Source: HRBIN16 sp049969495 (GTDB lineage: Bacteria > Armatimonadota > HRBIN16). Taken from it: 26,019 bases of DNA. The notes below the pieces were generated by a model that was not told the origin of the DNA, ran no database searches, and worked only from the letters and a program-made list of their open reading frames with translations. Shown in pieces: positions 6,767 to 14,530 of this stretch. The DNA is taken from contig JBMFOT010000048.1 of assembly GCA_049969495.1 (NCBI GenBank), forward strand, positions 1 to 26,019. Reading direction: 5' to 3'. Numbering within the stretch: position 1 is the stretch's first letter; each line of letters begins with the position of its first letter. The translations under genes were made by a program, and so were the position numbers.

Positions 6767-8287
6767 ATGATGACACCGCAGCCGCGAGCGTGGATGCTTA
6801 CCCTAATGATTCTGTTCAGTGTGGCGCTAGGCGCGTTCTTGGGAACCGCCTTTCAAAGACCTGGTGTCACGCTGGCGCAAAACGCGACACGCACGGTTTC
6901 AACGACCGTATCCAAAACAGAAGCGCTAAGCGCGGCGGAGGCGATGGAAAGCGCGTTTGTGCGGGTGGCGGAAGAGGTATCACCGGCAGTGGTGACCATC
7001 TACGCCCGCAGGAACGTCACCCATCCTAGCCTGCGCCTTGAGATACCCGATAATATTCCATTGCCATTTGGTTTCCGACGGGATAGCCGTGTGCCCGAAA
7101 CCGTGCCCATTCCGACACGGGGGGTAGGCTCTGGGGTCATTGTGCGCAGCGACGGCTATATCCTGACCAATGACCACGTGGTGGCCGGAGCGGATCGCGT
7201 GGAGGTGGTGCTCAGCGATGGACGCAGGCTGGAAGGCAAAGTCATGCGCGACTACCGCAGTGACATTGCGGTAGTCAAGGTGAACGCGACGGGATTGCCC
7301 ACCGCCAGATTGGGCGACTCGGATGAGGTGCGCGTGGGACAATGGGCGATCGCGCTGGGAAGCCCCTTTGACAAGCAGAACACGATGACTGTGGGTGTGG
7401 TCAGTGCACTGGGGCGTCGCGAGGCCATTGGCAATGTGATGCAAGGACAAAGATACTACCCGAACCTCATCCAGACAGACGCCTCCATCAACCCTGGCAA
7501 CTCGGGCGGCCCGCTGTTGAACATTCGCGGCGAGGTCATCGGCATCAATACCGCCATCGAGTCGCCGACCGGTAGCTTTGCGGGTATCGGCTTCGCTGTA
7601 CCCATCAACACTGCCCGCTTCGTGATGGAGCAGCTCATCACGCGCGGTAAGGTGGTGCGCGGTTTCTTCGGAGTGATGCCTGCCGATGTTACTCCCGAAG
7701 ATGCCCAGCGTCTGAAGGTGAAGCAAGGTGCGCTGATTACCTCGGTCACGGAAGGTTCACCGGCAGCGCAAGCGGGCATTCAGGTCGAAGACGTGGTGGT
7801 GGAGTATAACGGCAAGCCTGTGCGGGGCGAAGTAGACTTCCGCGATATGGTCGCGCGCACCCAGCCGGGTACGGTGGTGCCGGTCAAGGTGGTACGCAAT
7901 GGGCGCGAGATAACCTTACGTGTAAAGGTAGGCGAAGCACCACCGGTTGACGAGCAAACGCGCCAGCGAGATCAGTCGCAAGAGAGCGGACGCAAACTGG
8001 GTATCAGCATTGAGCAGCTCACGCCTGATCTGGCCGAGCGCTACAAGCTCCCACGCAGCACGCAGGGCGTGGTGATTACCGAGGTCGTGCCCGGAAGCGC
8101 AGCGGATGACGCAGGTCTGGCTGTGGGCGACGTCATCCTGCAGGTGGATGGGCAGAGGGTAACCACTGTAGACGAGGTGCATCGCATCGTTTCCGGGCAC
8201 AAGTCGGGTGATACGATTATCTTCATCGTGCGTACCAACACCGATGAGGGCGCAGTCACCCGTCGTGTGCGTGTGGAAATGCCCTAA
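6767..8287 (+). CDS. HtrA/DegP-type serine protease with two PDZ domains
   Basis: An envelope protease/chaperone of the Do family, 506 aa. The N-terminal anchor or signal is about residues 8-28 (AWMLTLMILFSVALGAFLG). The trypsin-like domain shows the triad His137 (LTNDHVVAGADRV), Asp166 (RSDIAVVKV) and Ser246 (NPGNSGGPL). PDZ1 is about residues 287-385 (GVMPADVTPEDA, then GSPAAQAGI) and PDZ2 about 410-505 (GVVITEVVPGSAADDAGL). Two PDZ domains are DegP/DegQ-like, whereas DegS has one. The start is ATGATG at 6767, with GAGGAGG about 8 bp upstream. It lies 71 bp after the anti-sigma gene and is the likely effector of the stress module. A long stem with a T-rich tail ends the transcript. Confidence 0.94.
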   Translation: MMTPQPRAWMLTLMILFSVALGAFLGTAFQRPGVTLAQNATRTVSTTVSKTEALSAAEAMESAFVRVAEEVSPAVVTIYARRNVTHPSLRLEIPDNIPLPFGFRRDSRVPETVPIPTRGVGSGVIVRSDGYILTNDHVVAGADRVEVVLSDGRRLEGKVMRDYRSDIAVVKVNATGLPTARLGDSDEVRVGQWAIALGSPFDKQNTMTVGVVSALGRREAIGNVMQGQRYYPNLIQTDASINPGNSGGPLLNIRGEVIGINTAIESPTGSFAGIGFAVPINTARFVMEQLITRGKVVRGFFGVMPADVTPEDAQRLKVKQGALITSVTEGSPAAQAGIQVEDVVVEYNGKPVRGEVDFRDMVARTQPGTVVPVKVVRNGREITLRVKVGEAPPVDEQTRQRDQSQESGRKLGISIEQLTPDLAERYKLPRSTQGVVITEVVPGSAADDAGLAVGDVILQVDGQRVTTVDEVHRIVSGHKSGDTIIFIVRTNTDEGAVTRRVRVEMP

Positions 8288-8296
8288 GCGGTAACC

Positions 8297-9199
8297 TTAC
8301 CCCGAACCCCTTCCCCCCCCGGGAAGGGGTTTCTCTTTAGATATCTCTTTGCGACACTGCCATGCAATCTGAACCTTCTCCAGCAGGCTGGTACGGGCTC
8401 TTTGCCGAAAGACGTCGTAGCGGTTGCTTTGAATCCGCTCCAGAATACGGGCGTAGAGGCGACTGCCCAGCAACACAGGATAGCGGTATTCGCTGGGTAG
8501 TAGAGGGATGTCCTTTTCCGCTTCTGCATAAAGCGCCCGCGTGCGTTCTATCTCAAAGCGCAGTAGCTGGATGACCGGTTCGGAGAGTCTGCCTTGCGCG
8601 ATGTCCTGCTCGGTCACGCCGAATCGGTGCATATCTTCCAGTGGCAGATAAATCCTGCCTCTTCGCCAGTCTTCGCCCACATCGCGCAGGAAGTTCGTCA
8701 TTTGCATCGCCTCGCCCATGCGCGTTGCGGGTACCAGCAAAACCTCACGGTGACAACGGAACAGACACAGCATCATTGCCCCCACCACCGCCGCACTGCC
8801 CCACATATACTCCTGCAACTCGGCGTAGGTGCGGTAGCGGGTGCGATACAGGTCCTGGCGCATGGAGTTCAGGAAGTCGTGCATATACCTTTCGGGAATG
8901 GCGAACAGTCTGGCGGTATGCGTGAAGGCGCGCAGCACCGGCTCCTCAACCCATTGCCCGGCGAGAGCGCGCTGCAGAGCCTGTTCGTATGTGTCGATGT
9001 GACGGGCAATTTGTTCGGGACTCGTACTATGCGGCTCGTCTACCCACTGGTCTGGCAGGCGTACAAAGGCGTAGAGCGCGTGTACGTGTGGACGCAGGTC
9101 CATCGGAAAGAAGCGAGTGGCGAAGTAGTAGCTCTTGCCAAATTTTCGCTGTATCGCCTGACAGTAGCGATAGTCGGCGGCGAGATGTGCATCGATCAT
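8297..9199 (-). CDS. crtB: Phytoene synthase (squalene/phytoene synthase family)
   Basis: Joins two C20 geranylgeranyl diphosphates to phytoene, the first committed step to C40 carotenoids. It is 300 aa from the ATG at 9199, which overlaps the acyltransferase stop (ATGA). Longer frames upstream are shadows. The first aspartate motif is Asp50-x3-Asp54 (LPDQWVDE, here DQ rather than the commoner DD). The second is RDVGED (172-177) inside MTNFLRDVGEDWRRGRIYLP. SYYFATRFFP near residue 23 is also characteristic. The last residues (KPLPGGGRGSG) are encoded by a terminator-like hairpin and are unlikely to be part of the fold. A C30 dehydrosqualene synthase is possible, but the CruF-type partner points to C40. 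Last gene of the carotenoid operon. Confidence 0.9.
   Translation of the reverse strand: MIDAHLAADYRYCQAIQRKFGKSYYFATRFFPMDLRPHVHALYAFVRLPDQWVDEPHSTSPEQIARHIDTYEQALQRALAGQWVEEPVLRAFTHTARLFAIPERYMHDFLNSMRQDLYRTRYRTYAELQEYMWGSAAVVGAMMLCLFRCHREVLLVPATRMGEAMQMTNFLRDVGEDWRRGRIYLPLEDMHRFGVTEQDIAQGRLSEPVIQLLRFEIERTRALYAEAEKDIPLLPSEYRYPVLLGSRLYARILERIQSNRYDVFRQRARTSLLEKVQIAWQCRKEISKEKPLPGGGRGSG
8305..8331 (+). terminator. Rho-independent terminator of htrA, inside the 3' end of crtB
   Basis: AACCCCTTCCC (8305-8315), loop CCCCC, and GGGAAGGGGTT (8321-8331) make a perfect 11-bp stem, followed by TTCTCTTT on the plus strand. It is oriented for htrA (+), which stops at 8287. The convergent crtB gene stops at 8297, so this hairpin is translated as crtB's last residues. 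The run of eight C (8313-8320) is a spot for sequencing or slippage error. Confidence 0.75.
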
Positions 9200-9921
9200 G
9201 GTATTATTCTTGCCCACCATCTTTCGTTCACCGAAGCCTTGCCCTGAACCAGCATGGTGAAACCTGCTTGACGGCTTTTCTCCGCGGTGTCCAGACATTC
9301 CGCCTCTCGGCGCAGTGCCTCTACCATCTGCGCTGTCTTCTGCTGTGCCTCTGCAAGCCACTGTTCAGCAACAAGAGCATGTGTCTGGAAAGAGCGTCCG
9401 AGGTGCAGGAAAGCGCGAGGGTACTGATGGAGTGTCGGGCTGATGACGATAGCCAAAGGAAGTATCTGGACATGAGCAACATGCTGAGCTAGCCAGAACA
9501 GGGAGCGTTTAAACGGCAGCAGGTGATAACCGGCGTGCAGAGTGCCCTCCGGAAACAAAAAGAGCACATGCGGTGGGTTTTGAAGACGGCGTACGGTCTG
9601 GCGTATTGTGCGTGCTCTTGCCAGCGTGTCATCCGACGGATACGGAAGCGCGCCCAGCGCCCAGAAGGGAGGGAACCATCGCCACTGCTCCATCCAAAGC
9701 GTCATAGGCTGTTTCCATTGTTTGCCCAACAGATAGCACAGGTAGCCATCCCACCAGTAATGATGATTGGCGAAGATGATGGTGGGGCGGTCGCGGGCAG
9801 GTGGCTCTACAATCCGGGCGTAGATCGCCTGAAAATGGGAGGTCACGCTGGTGCGAATGAAAAAGTCTGCTACCAGCCCGCCAACAGCCTTTAGCGCACT
9901 GGGTACACGCGTCCTTTCCAT
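9196..9921 (-). CDS. PlsC-type acyltransferase, probably acting on a carotenoid glycoside (CruD-like)
   Basis: A 241-aa protein with the acyltransferase H-x4-D box (His53-Asp58 in ANHHYWWDGY) and FPEGT (123-127, FLFPEGTLHAGY). Both are hallmarks of the glycerol-phosphate acyltransferase superfamily. I chose the ATG at 9921; the open frame runs further upstream, but only as a shadow of the glycosyltransferase, which it overlaps by 31 bp. Its stop overlaps the crtB start. A second, more typical plsC is at 21316-22005, so a specialised role is plausible. In green sulfur bacteria, CruD esterifies a fatty acid to the sugar of a carotenoid glycoside, and the position here between a glycosyltransferase and crtB fits that. 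A lipid acyltransferase is the alternative. Confidence 0.78.
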   Translation of the reverse strand: MERTRVPSALKAVGGLVADFFIRTSVTSHFQAIYARIVEPPARDRPTIIFANHHYWWDGYLCYLLGKQWKQPMTLWMEQWRWFPPFWALGALPYPSDDTLARARTIRQTVRRLQNPPHVLFLFPEGTLHAGYHLLPFKRSLFWLAQHVAHVQILPLAIVISPTLHQYPRAFLHLGRSFQTHALVAEQWLAEAQQKTAQMVEALRREAECLDTAEKSRQAGFTMLVQGKASVNERWWARIIP

Positions 9922-11012
9922 AGAACCTTCCCGCGACTGTACCACGAGATGGATCGCCACAAAACCCACTCGCCGATGAGTATGCTCAGCGGATACAGCA
10001 GTCCATACCACAGGGGCATGCCTGCCATCCAGCCGGACATCCCGAACAGTAGCGTGCTCAGCAGATAGTCTGCTCCGTGCCACACGCTGTGCCCGACCAG
10101 TAAGCCCTCCACCAGTGGTAGCAGGTACACCGTCGGCAAAGCAAACGCCACCACCACTGCACCCGCAATGGAACCGCAGATGGCGACGCCGTTTTTGGAA
10201 AAGCCATCTACCGCTTGGCTCATGGTGTTGTACATGCTGACGCGAAACAGTGCTCGCCCGTCGAGAATACACACCCTACCTCCCAACTTCTTCACCGCTC
10301 GTGCTATCCAGACGTCCTCGAGCACGGCGTTACGTACGAGGCGATGAGGCTGCACCTGTTGGTAATACTCGCGTGGGAAAGCCATCACCTGGCCGTTGGC
10401 AAAGCCGAAAGCGGGATGAGGGTGTTTCTCAGCCAACGCCAGTGGCAACAGCGTGAACACCGAGAAGGGCACCATCAGCTTGAGCAACCCCACTGCTATG
10501 GTATTGGGGCGCAGGCTGGGAATGGCGGTGACTAGTTGCGCCTGATGACAACCTTCCAGAGCCTGCACCAGCGAGGCGATGCTCCTTTCGTTCAGAGTTA
10601 TGTCTGCGTCTAGGAAGAGTAGCCATTCTCCTTGCGCCCGACTGCCCAGTTGGTGGCATGCCCAGTTCTTGCCGACCCACTCTGGTGGTTTAGGGGGGGC
10701 AGGGAACCAGCTAAGCGGTTCACCGGGGTGATGAGCAGGCAGGTTCTTCCGCAGCCACTCTGTGCTCCCATCCTCCGAGCTGTCGTCGCACAGGATAATC
10801 TCGAAGGGGGCGGGCTTCTGACAGCGCAACATCTGCACCAGTGCCGGCAGCCGATGACGTTCGTTGCGGACGGGTATCAAAACGCTCACCTTCGGCAGGT
10901 GGCTCATGGAGCCGGCAAGCAGTGGCACTCTACGCCGCTTCCAGTGCCAAAGGTTTACCAGCAGGATAACACACTGAACCAGTAGAGCAGGCAGCAACCA
11001 TTGCGCTATCAT
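9891..11012 (-). CDS. Family 2 glycosyltransferase, probable carotenoid glycosyltransferase (CruC/CrtQ-like)
   Basis: A 373-aa membrane-associated GT-A enzyme. An N-terminal helix (residues 4-22) precedes the catalytic domain: VSVLIPVRNERHRLP, ILCDDSSEDGSTEWL, the DxD motif Asp135-Ala-Asp137 (LLFLDADITL), and VLEDVWIARAVKKLGGRV with the acidic catalytic ED pair. Three or four membrane helices follow (VVVAFALPTVYLLPLVEGLL, then LWYGLLYPLSILIGEWVLW). The start ATG at 11012 lies one base after the desaturase gene, with GAGGTAAGG upstream. By context it should put a sugar on the hydroxyl made by the CruF-type hydratase; the sugar cannot be predicted. Confidence 0.85.
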   Translation of the reverse strand: MIAQWLLPALLVQCVILLVNLWHWKRRRVPLLAGSMSHLPKVSVLIPVRNERHRLPALVQMLRCQKPAPFEIILCDDSSEDGSTEWLRKNLPAHHPGEPLSWFPAPPKPPEWVGKNWACHQLGSRAQGEWLLFLDADITLNERSIASLVQALEGCHQAQLVTAIPSLRPNTIAVGLLKLMVPFSVFTLLPLALAEKHPHPAFGFANGQVMAFPREYYQQVQPHRLVRNAVLEDVWIARAVKKLGGRVCILDGRALFRVSMYNTMSQAVDGFSKNGVAICGSIAGAVVVAFALPTVYLLPLVEGLLVGHSVWHGADYLLSTLLFGMSGWMAGMPLWYGLLYPLSILIGEWVLWRSISWYSRGKVLWKGRVYPVR

Positions 11013-11013
11013 C

Positions 11014-12486
11014 TCACGCCTTACCTCGTCCGATACCTGTTTCCTGTTGTAGTCGCTGCTGAAGCAGTTCTGCCGAAATGAGCACCATTGGGATGCCGTT
11101 GCCGGGGATGGTGCTGGCACCCACAAAGTACACGCCCTCAAACGGCGCACGGTTGGAAGGTCGGAAGCAGGCGGACTGGAAAAAGTCGTGGCTTAGCCCA
11201 AACGCAGCTCCCTGCCAGAGCCCCATCGCTTCCCAATCGGCGGGCGAGACAGAATGCACAAAGCGGATGCCGTTACGGGATAGCCCTGCTTCTTGTTCCA
11301 GACGTATGAGTACCCTTTGTAGTACTTGGTCCTGAATCTCTGTGGCGTCCTGACCTGAACGGTTGGGTACAGGAACCAGCACATACAGGTTTTCGCATCC
11401 CTCAGGTGCATCAGACGGTTCGGTGCGTACCGACAGGCAGGTGTAAAACGAGGGTTGCTCCGGGACGACCTTGCGCACGAAAATATCTCGTAAATTGCCC
11501 TCGAAATCTGCGCTAAAGTGCACGTTGTGATGCAGCAGGGAGGGCAGTTTCCCTTCATAGCCGATACAGAATACTAGCGCGCTGCACGAATTACGCCAGC
11601 TGCGTCGTGCCAGCGGAGTGGCGGGTAGCAGGTGGGCGTAAGCAGTGGGCACGTCCACGTTGAGTACGACGGCCTCTGCGGGCACCACCTCTCCCGAAGC
11701 TAGGCGCACTCCACGTGTTCTTCCTGCTTCTACAAGCACTTCTTCTACACGCTCCCCCGTGCGTATCTGCACTCCCTCTTCGTGTGCTATCTTTTCCAGT
11801 GCCCGCACCAGCTGGTACATTCCTCCGCGCGGGAACCAGACGCCCTCTCCTGATTCCATGTAGGTCAAGATGGCATACACCCAGGGCGCTTGCAGCGGGG
11901 ACAATCCCAGATACATGGTCTGGAAAGTAAACAACATCTGCAGGCGAGGGTCGCGGGTGTAAAGGCGGATGCGGCGGTACAGGTTCGCCAGCAAGCGATG
12001 CTTCACCAGTAGCTGTATCTGCTTCGCTCCTAGCAGGTCTAAAGGAGAGCGGTAGTTCTGGCGCACAAAAGCGGGCACCACATCGTGCAACATCGCAGCA
12101 AGGTCCGCCATCAAACGCAGATAGCCGGGCACTTCTGCAGGCGACACCTTCCGCGCGATCTCGCGCACCATGCTGGCAATACAAGGGGAAGAGTCGAAGC
12201 GCGTGCCATCCGCATAGAAGACGCGATACGACGGGGTAAGTAACACCGGTTGCAGATAGTCCTCCAGACGACGGTGCAGGTCGCGGAAAAGCTTCTCCAG
12301 TGGGTCTAACATCATCAACAGGGTCGGACCCGTGTCGAAGCGGAAGCCTTCGCGTTCCAACAAGCCAACGCGCCCACCTAGCTGCTTGCGTTGTTCCAGC
12401 AGAGTGACTATGTAACCTACGTGCGCTAATCGGGCGGCTGTCGCCAAACCGCCGATGCCACCACCTACCACAACCACTCGTGTCAT
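11014..12486 (-). CDS. crtI: Phytoene desaturase family FAD enzyme (CrtI-type)
   Basis: A 490-aa flavoprotein that introduces conjugated double bonds into phytoene or a later intermediate. The N-terminal FAD-binding motif is VVVVGGGIGGLATAARLAHV, followed by GGRVGLLEREGFRFDTGPTL, which is typical of CrtI. The C-terminus carries YFVGASTIPGNGIPMVLISA, the family's second FAD signature. The ATG at 12486 overlaps the hydratase stop (ATGA); the frame open to 13053 is a shadow. It is the only desaturase in the cluster, so it may do all steps to lycopene. A CrtD-type 3,4-desaturase acting after hydration is the alternative and would require a second CrtI elsewhere. Confidence 0.9.
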   Translation of the reverse strand: MTRVVVVGGGIGGLATAARLAHVGYIVTLLEQRKQLGGRVGLLEREGFRFDTGPTLLMMLDPLEKLFRDLHRRLEDYLQPVLLTPSYRVFYADGTRFDSSPCIASMVREIARKVSPAEVPGYLRLMADLAAMLHDVVPAFVRQNYRSPLDLLGAKQIQLLVKHRLLANLYRRIRLYTRDPRLQMLFTFQTMYLGLSPLQAPWVYAILTYMESGEGVWFPRGGMYQLVRALEKIAHEEGVQIRTGERVEEVLVEAGRTRGVRLASGEVVPAEAVVLNVDVPTAYAHLLPATPLARRSWRNSCSALVFCIGYEGKLPSLLHHNVHFSADFEGNLRDIFVRKVVPEQPSFYTCLSVRTEPSDAPEGCENLYVLVPVPNRSGQDATEIQDQVLQRVLIRLEQEAGLSRNGIRFVHSVSPADWEAMGLWQGAAFGLSHDFFQSACFRPSNRAPFEGVYFVGASTIPGNGIPMVLISAELLQQRLQQETGIGRGKA

Positions 12487-13283
12487 GAGTCTACTCCTTG
12501 TAACGTAGGTACCCGAACATGGCGCTTCCAGAGCAGCACCATTAGCATGGCTACCGCGGTCGACCACAAGAGAGTTGCCATCGGGCGCATATACAACCAT
12601 GCCAACCCCGCCATAAAACCGCCCTGTATCAGGTAGAGCGTGAGAGCAAGAGGTTCCCACTGCCCTTTCCAGTGTGGGCATACCTTCCAGAACACTACCG
12701 CCACCAGCGTCCCCGTCAGCCACCACCCCAACCAGTTGATATAGGGCATACCGTAGAAACCACCCTCCGTATGCCACTGCCAGTAGGCGAACCCAGTGGT
12801 CATCGCTGGGTCCATCGCGAAATCCCATATCGTCAAGATGCCCCCTGCGGCTATCGGTCGCCAGCGGCTCTGCGGCAGCAAGGTTTCGGCTAGCATCATG
12901 GCGGGATAGAGCATCATCATCCATGAGAGAGGGATCAGATAGGGAACATGCCCCAACAGCTTCGGACCGAGCAGGTCGGTGTAGGAGTAAGAGCCAAAGG
13001 GGATGCCGGTTGTTGTGCCTAACAGCTCCATGCCTCCTGCCAGCACGATGCACAGCATCAAGAGGCTCAGGGTGGGTTTCCAGCCTTCTCGAGACCCCAT
13101 CAAGAACAGGGTAGTGAACACCCCTGTAAGCACATTGGCGATGCCTAGCCAGAAGGTCAGCGCATTGTAATCCCAGTCCGGTATCTGCGACAGGTTATAC
13201 ATCGCCCAGGTACCGGTTAGGCTGAAGACGGCAACCAGAGCGTGCAACACCAGACAGCAGAGAGCTAGTTTACGTATACGCAT
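12483..13283 (-). CDS. cruF: CruF-type carotenoid 1,2-hydratase (integral membrane)
   Basis: A 266-aa protein with about seven membrane helices, of the CruF/bisanhydrobacterioruberin-hydratase family (formerly DUF422). Diagnostic segments are GIPFGSYSYTDLLGPKLLGH, then PYLIPLSWMMM, and further on LTIWDFAMDPAMT and GGFYGMPYINWLGWWLTG. The family adds water across the terminal 1,2 double bond of linear carotenoid ends, giving a tertiary 1-hydroxyl that can be glycosylated. It starts at the ATG at 13283; the nearest Shine-Dalgarno-like GGAG is further upstream than usual. It lies 55 bp after the methyltransferase gene and overlaps the desaturase start. Confidence 0.88.
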   Translation of the reverse strand: MRIRKLALCCLVLHALVAVFSLTGTWAMYNLSQIPDWDYNALTFWLGIANVLTGVFTTLFLMGSREGWKPTLSLLMLCIVLAGGMELLGTTTGIPFGSYSYTDLLGPKLLGHVPYLIPLSWMMMLYPAMMLAETLLPQSRWRPIAAGGILTIWDFAMDPAMTTGFAYWQWHTEGGFYGMPYINWLGWWLTGTLVAVVFWKVCPHWKGQWEPLALTLYLIQGGFMAGLAWLYMRPMATLLWSTAVAMLMVLLWKRHVRVPTLQGVDS

Positions 13284-13338
13284 CGCTGTTCGGCTTCTAC
13301 ACTCCTACCCTGTTTGCCCGATTATACCCCGAAACAGA

Positions 13339-13950
13339 CTATCTGCGCTGCAAGCGGACGATGTGCAGTCTTCGCCTGTCGGGGGGTAGGTCGTGGTAGT
13401 AGACCTCTCCTACGCTCAAAAAGCGGAAATAGGAGGTAAACACCTCGAAGAACTCCTCCAGCTTCAGCCGATAGGGACCGCCTTCCGGAGGCTGGGGCTG
13501 GTCGGCGTGAAACTCTCGCATAAACAGGATGCCTCCGGGCTTCAGCACCCGCGCCACCGAACGGGCATACATGGGGCGTATCTCCGGCGCGAAAGAGTGG
13601 AAACAGCCCGAGTCGCAAATCAATTGTATGGAGGCATCACGAAAGGGCAAGAAACGGGCGTCCGCCTGAATCAAGGGAATATCCAGCCCCGCCTGCCGAA
13701 ACCGTTGTCGGGCAAAGCGCAAGGGCTCGATAGCGATATCCACGCCGATCACCCGGTAGCCCTGCTGGGCAAGATACATCAGGTCGGTTCCGGTACCACA
13801 CCCCAGGTCTACCGTTACTCCCTTCGGCAGAAGCCCACGACGTACCGCTTCCACCAGCGACTCCGCCGGTTGCTCACGATGCCAGGGCATCTGTTCCGGC
13901 AGAGATTCTCGGTAGCGTTGCTGCCAGCGTTGTGTGTGTTCGTCCATCAT
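13339..13950 (-). CDS. Class I SAM-dependent methyltransferase
   Basis: A 203-aa Rossmann methyltransferase with motif I VDLGCGTGTDLMYL (from Val47), motif II VIGVDIAIEPLRFAR, IQADARFLPFRD (motif III region), ICDSGCFHSFAPEIRP and ARVLKPGGILFMREF (post-motif region). It is closest in style to small TehB/thiopurine or UbiE-like enzymes and is not an obvious CrtF. The start at 13950 overlaps the Usp stop (ATGA), so it belongs to the carotenoid operon. The substrate is unknown. O-methylation of a carotenoid hydroxyl or sugar, or a quinone or detoxification role, are all possible. Confidence 0.85.
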   Translation of the reverse strand: MMDEHTQRWQQRYRESLPEQMPWHREQPAESLVEAVRRGLLPKGVTVDLGCGTGTDLMYLAQQGYRVIGVDIAIEPLRFARQRFRQAGLDIPLIQADARFLPFRDASIQLICDSGCFHSFAPEIRPMYARSVARVLKPGGILFMREFHADQPQPPEGGPYRLKLEEFFEVFTSYFRFLSVGEVYYHDLPPDRRRLHIVRLQRR

Positions 13951-14390
13951 CGCACAATCAGCACCGGCTTATCATGCACCGCATGAAGCACTTTATGCGA
14001 GACACTGCCCAGCAGTAGCGCCGAAGCCGCGGTCAAGCCGCGAGAGCCCATCACAATCAGGTCTGCACCCTCTTCGTCCGCCACTTTCACAATTGTCTCT
14101 GCAGTGTGGCCGTATTCGATGCGCGTGCTGTATTGCACCTGGGCCTCTTCCAGCAGGGGCGTGGTTATTGTTATCACCCCTTCCGCTGCCTGTTCCATCA
14201 GCCGGGTGACAACTGCTACGTCGGTTGCGCCTCCAGGTAACACCGTAGAGCCAGCCAGCGCGGCAGGGATATGCACCACATGAAGCTCCGTTACTTTCGC
14301 TCCGTACTTCTTCGCCAGCTCCGCCGCCCAGCGAGTGGCTTTGAGCGCGGTCTCCGAACCGTCGGTTGCCAAAAGGATGCGTTGTATCAT
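13947..14390 (-). CDS. Universal stress protein (UspA family, ATP-binding type)
   Basis: A 147-aa single Usp domain. The N-terminus ILLATDGSETALKATRWAAE and the C-terminal ATP-binding motif Gly115-x2-Gly118-x9-Gly128-Ser129 (MGSRGLTAASALLLGSVSHKVL) are intact, so it should bind ATP, like MJ0577. AAGGGGG lies about 7 bp before the ATG. It is the first gene of the carotenoid operon and overlaps the methyltransferase gene by 4 bp. Placement suggests that pigment synthesis is co-expressed with a stress response (light or oxidation), which is inference. Confidence 0.92.
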   Translation of the reverse strand: MIQRILLATDGSETALKATRWAAELAKKYGAKVTELHVVHIPAALAGSTVLPGGATDVAVVTRLMEQAAEGVITITTPLLEEAQVQYSTRIEYGHTAETIVKVADEEGADLIVMGSRGLTAASALLLGSVSHKVLHAVHDKPVLIVR

Positions 14391-14467
14391 AGCTATTCCC
14401 CCTTATAAATAAATACGCGCAAGATGGTCGTTTTCCTGCAGGACAGGGGGAAAAAGAAAGGGGGACA

Positions 14468-14496
14468 TTGACCACAGAGTAACCTTTTGCTAAACT
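14468..14496 (+). promoter_or_regulatory. Sigma-70 promoter for the PhyH-family gene
   Basis: TTGACC (14468-14473), a 17-bp spacer, TAAACT (14491-14496). The ribosome binding site AAGGAGGAG follows about 20 bp later, before the ATG at 14531. It lies in the divergent space shared with the carotenoid operon. Confidence 0.55.
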
Positions 14497-14530
14497 AAAA
14501 ATATGAACCAGTTCAAGGAGGAGAAGGGAG

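Noticed and set aside
8594..9247. 217-codon plus-strand frame opposite crtB
   Set aside because: Antisense shadow; crtB has both aspartate motifs and operon context.
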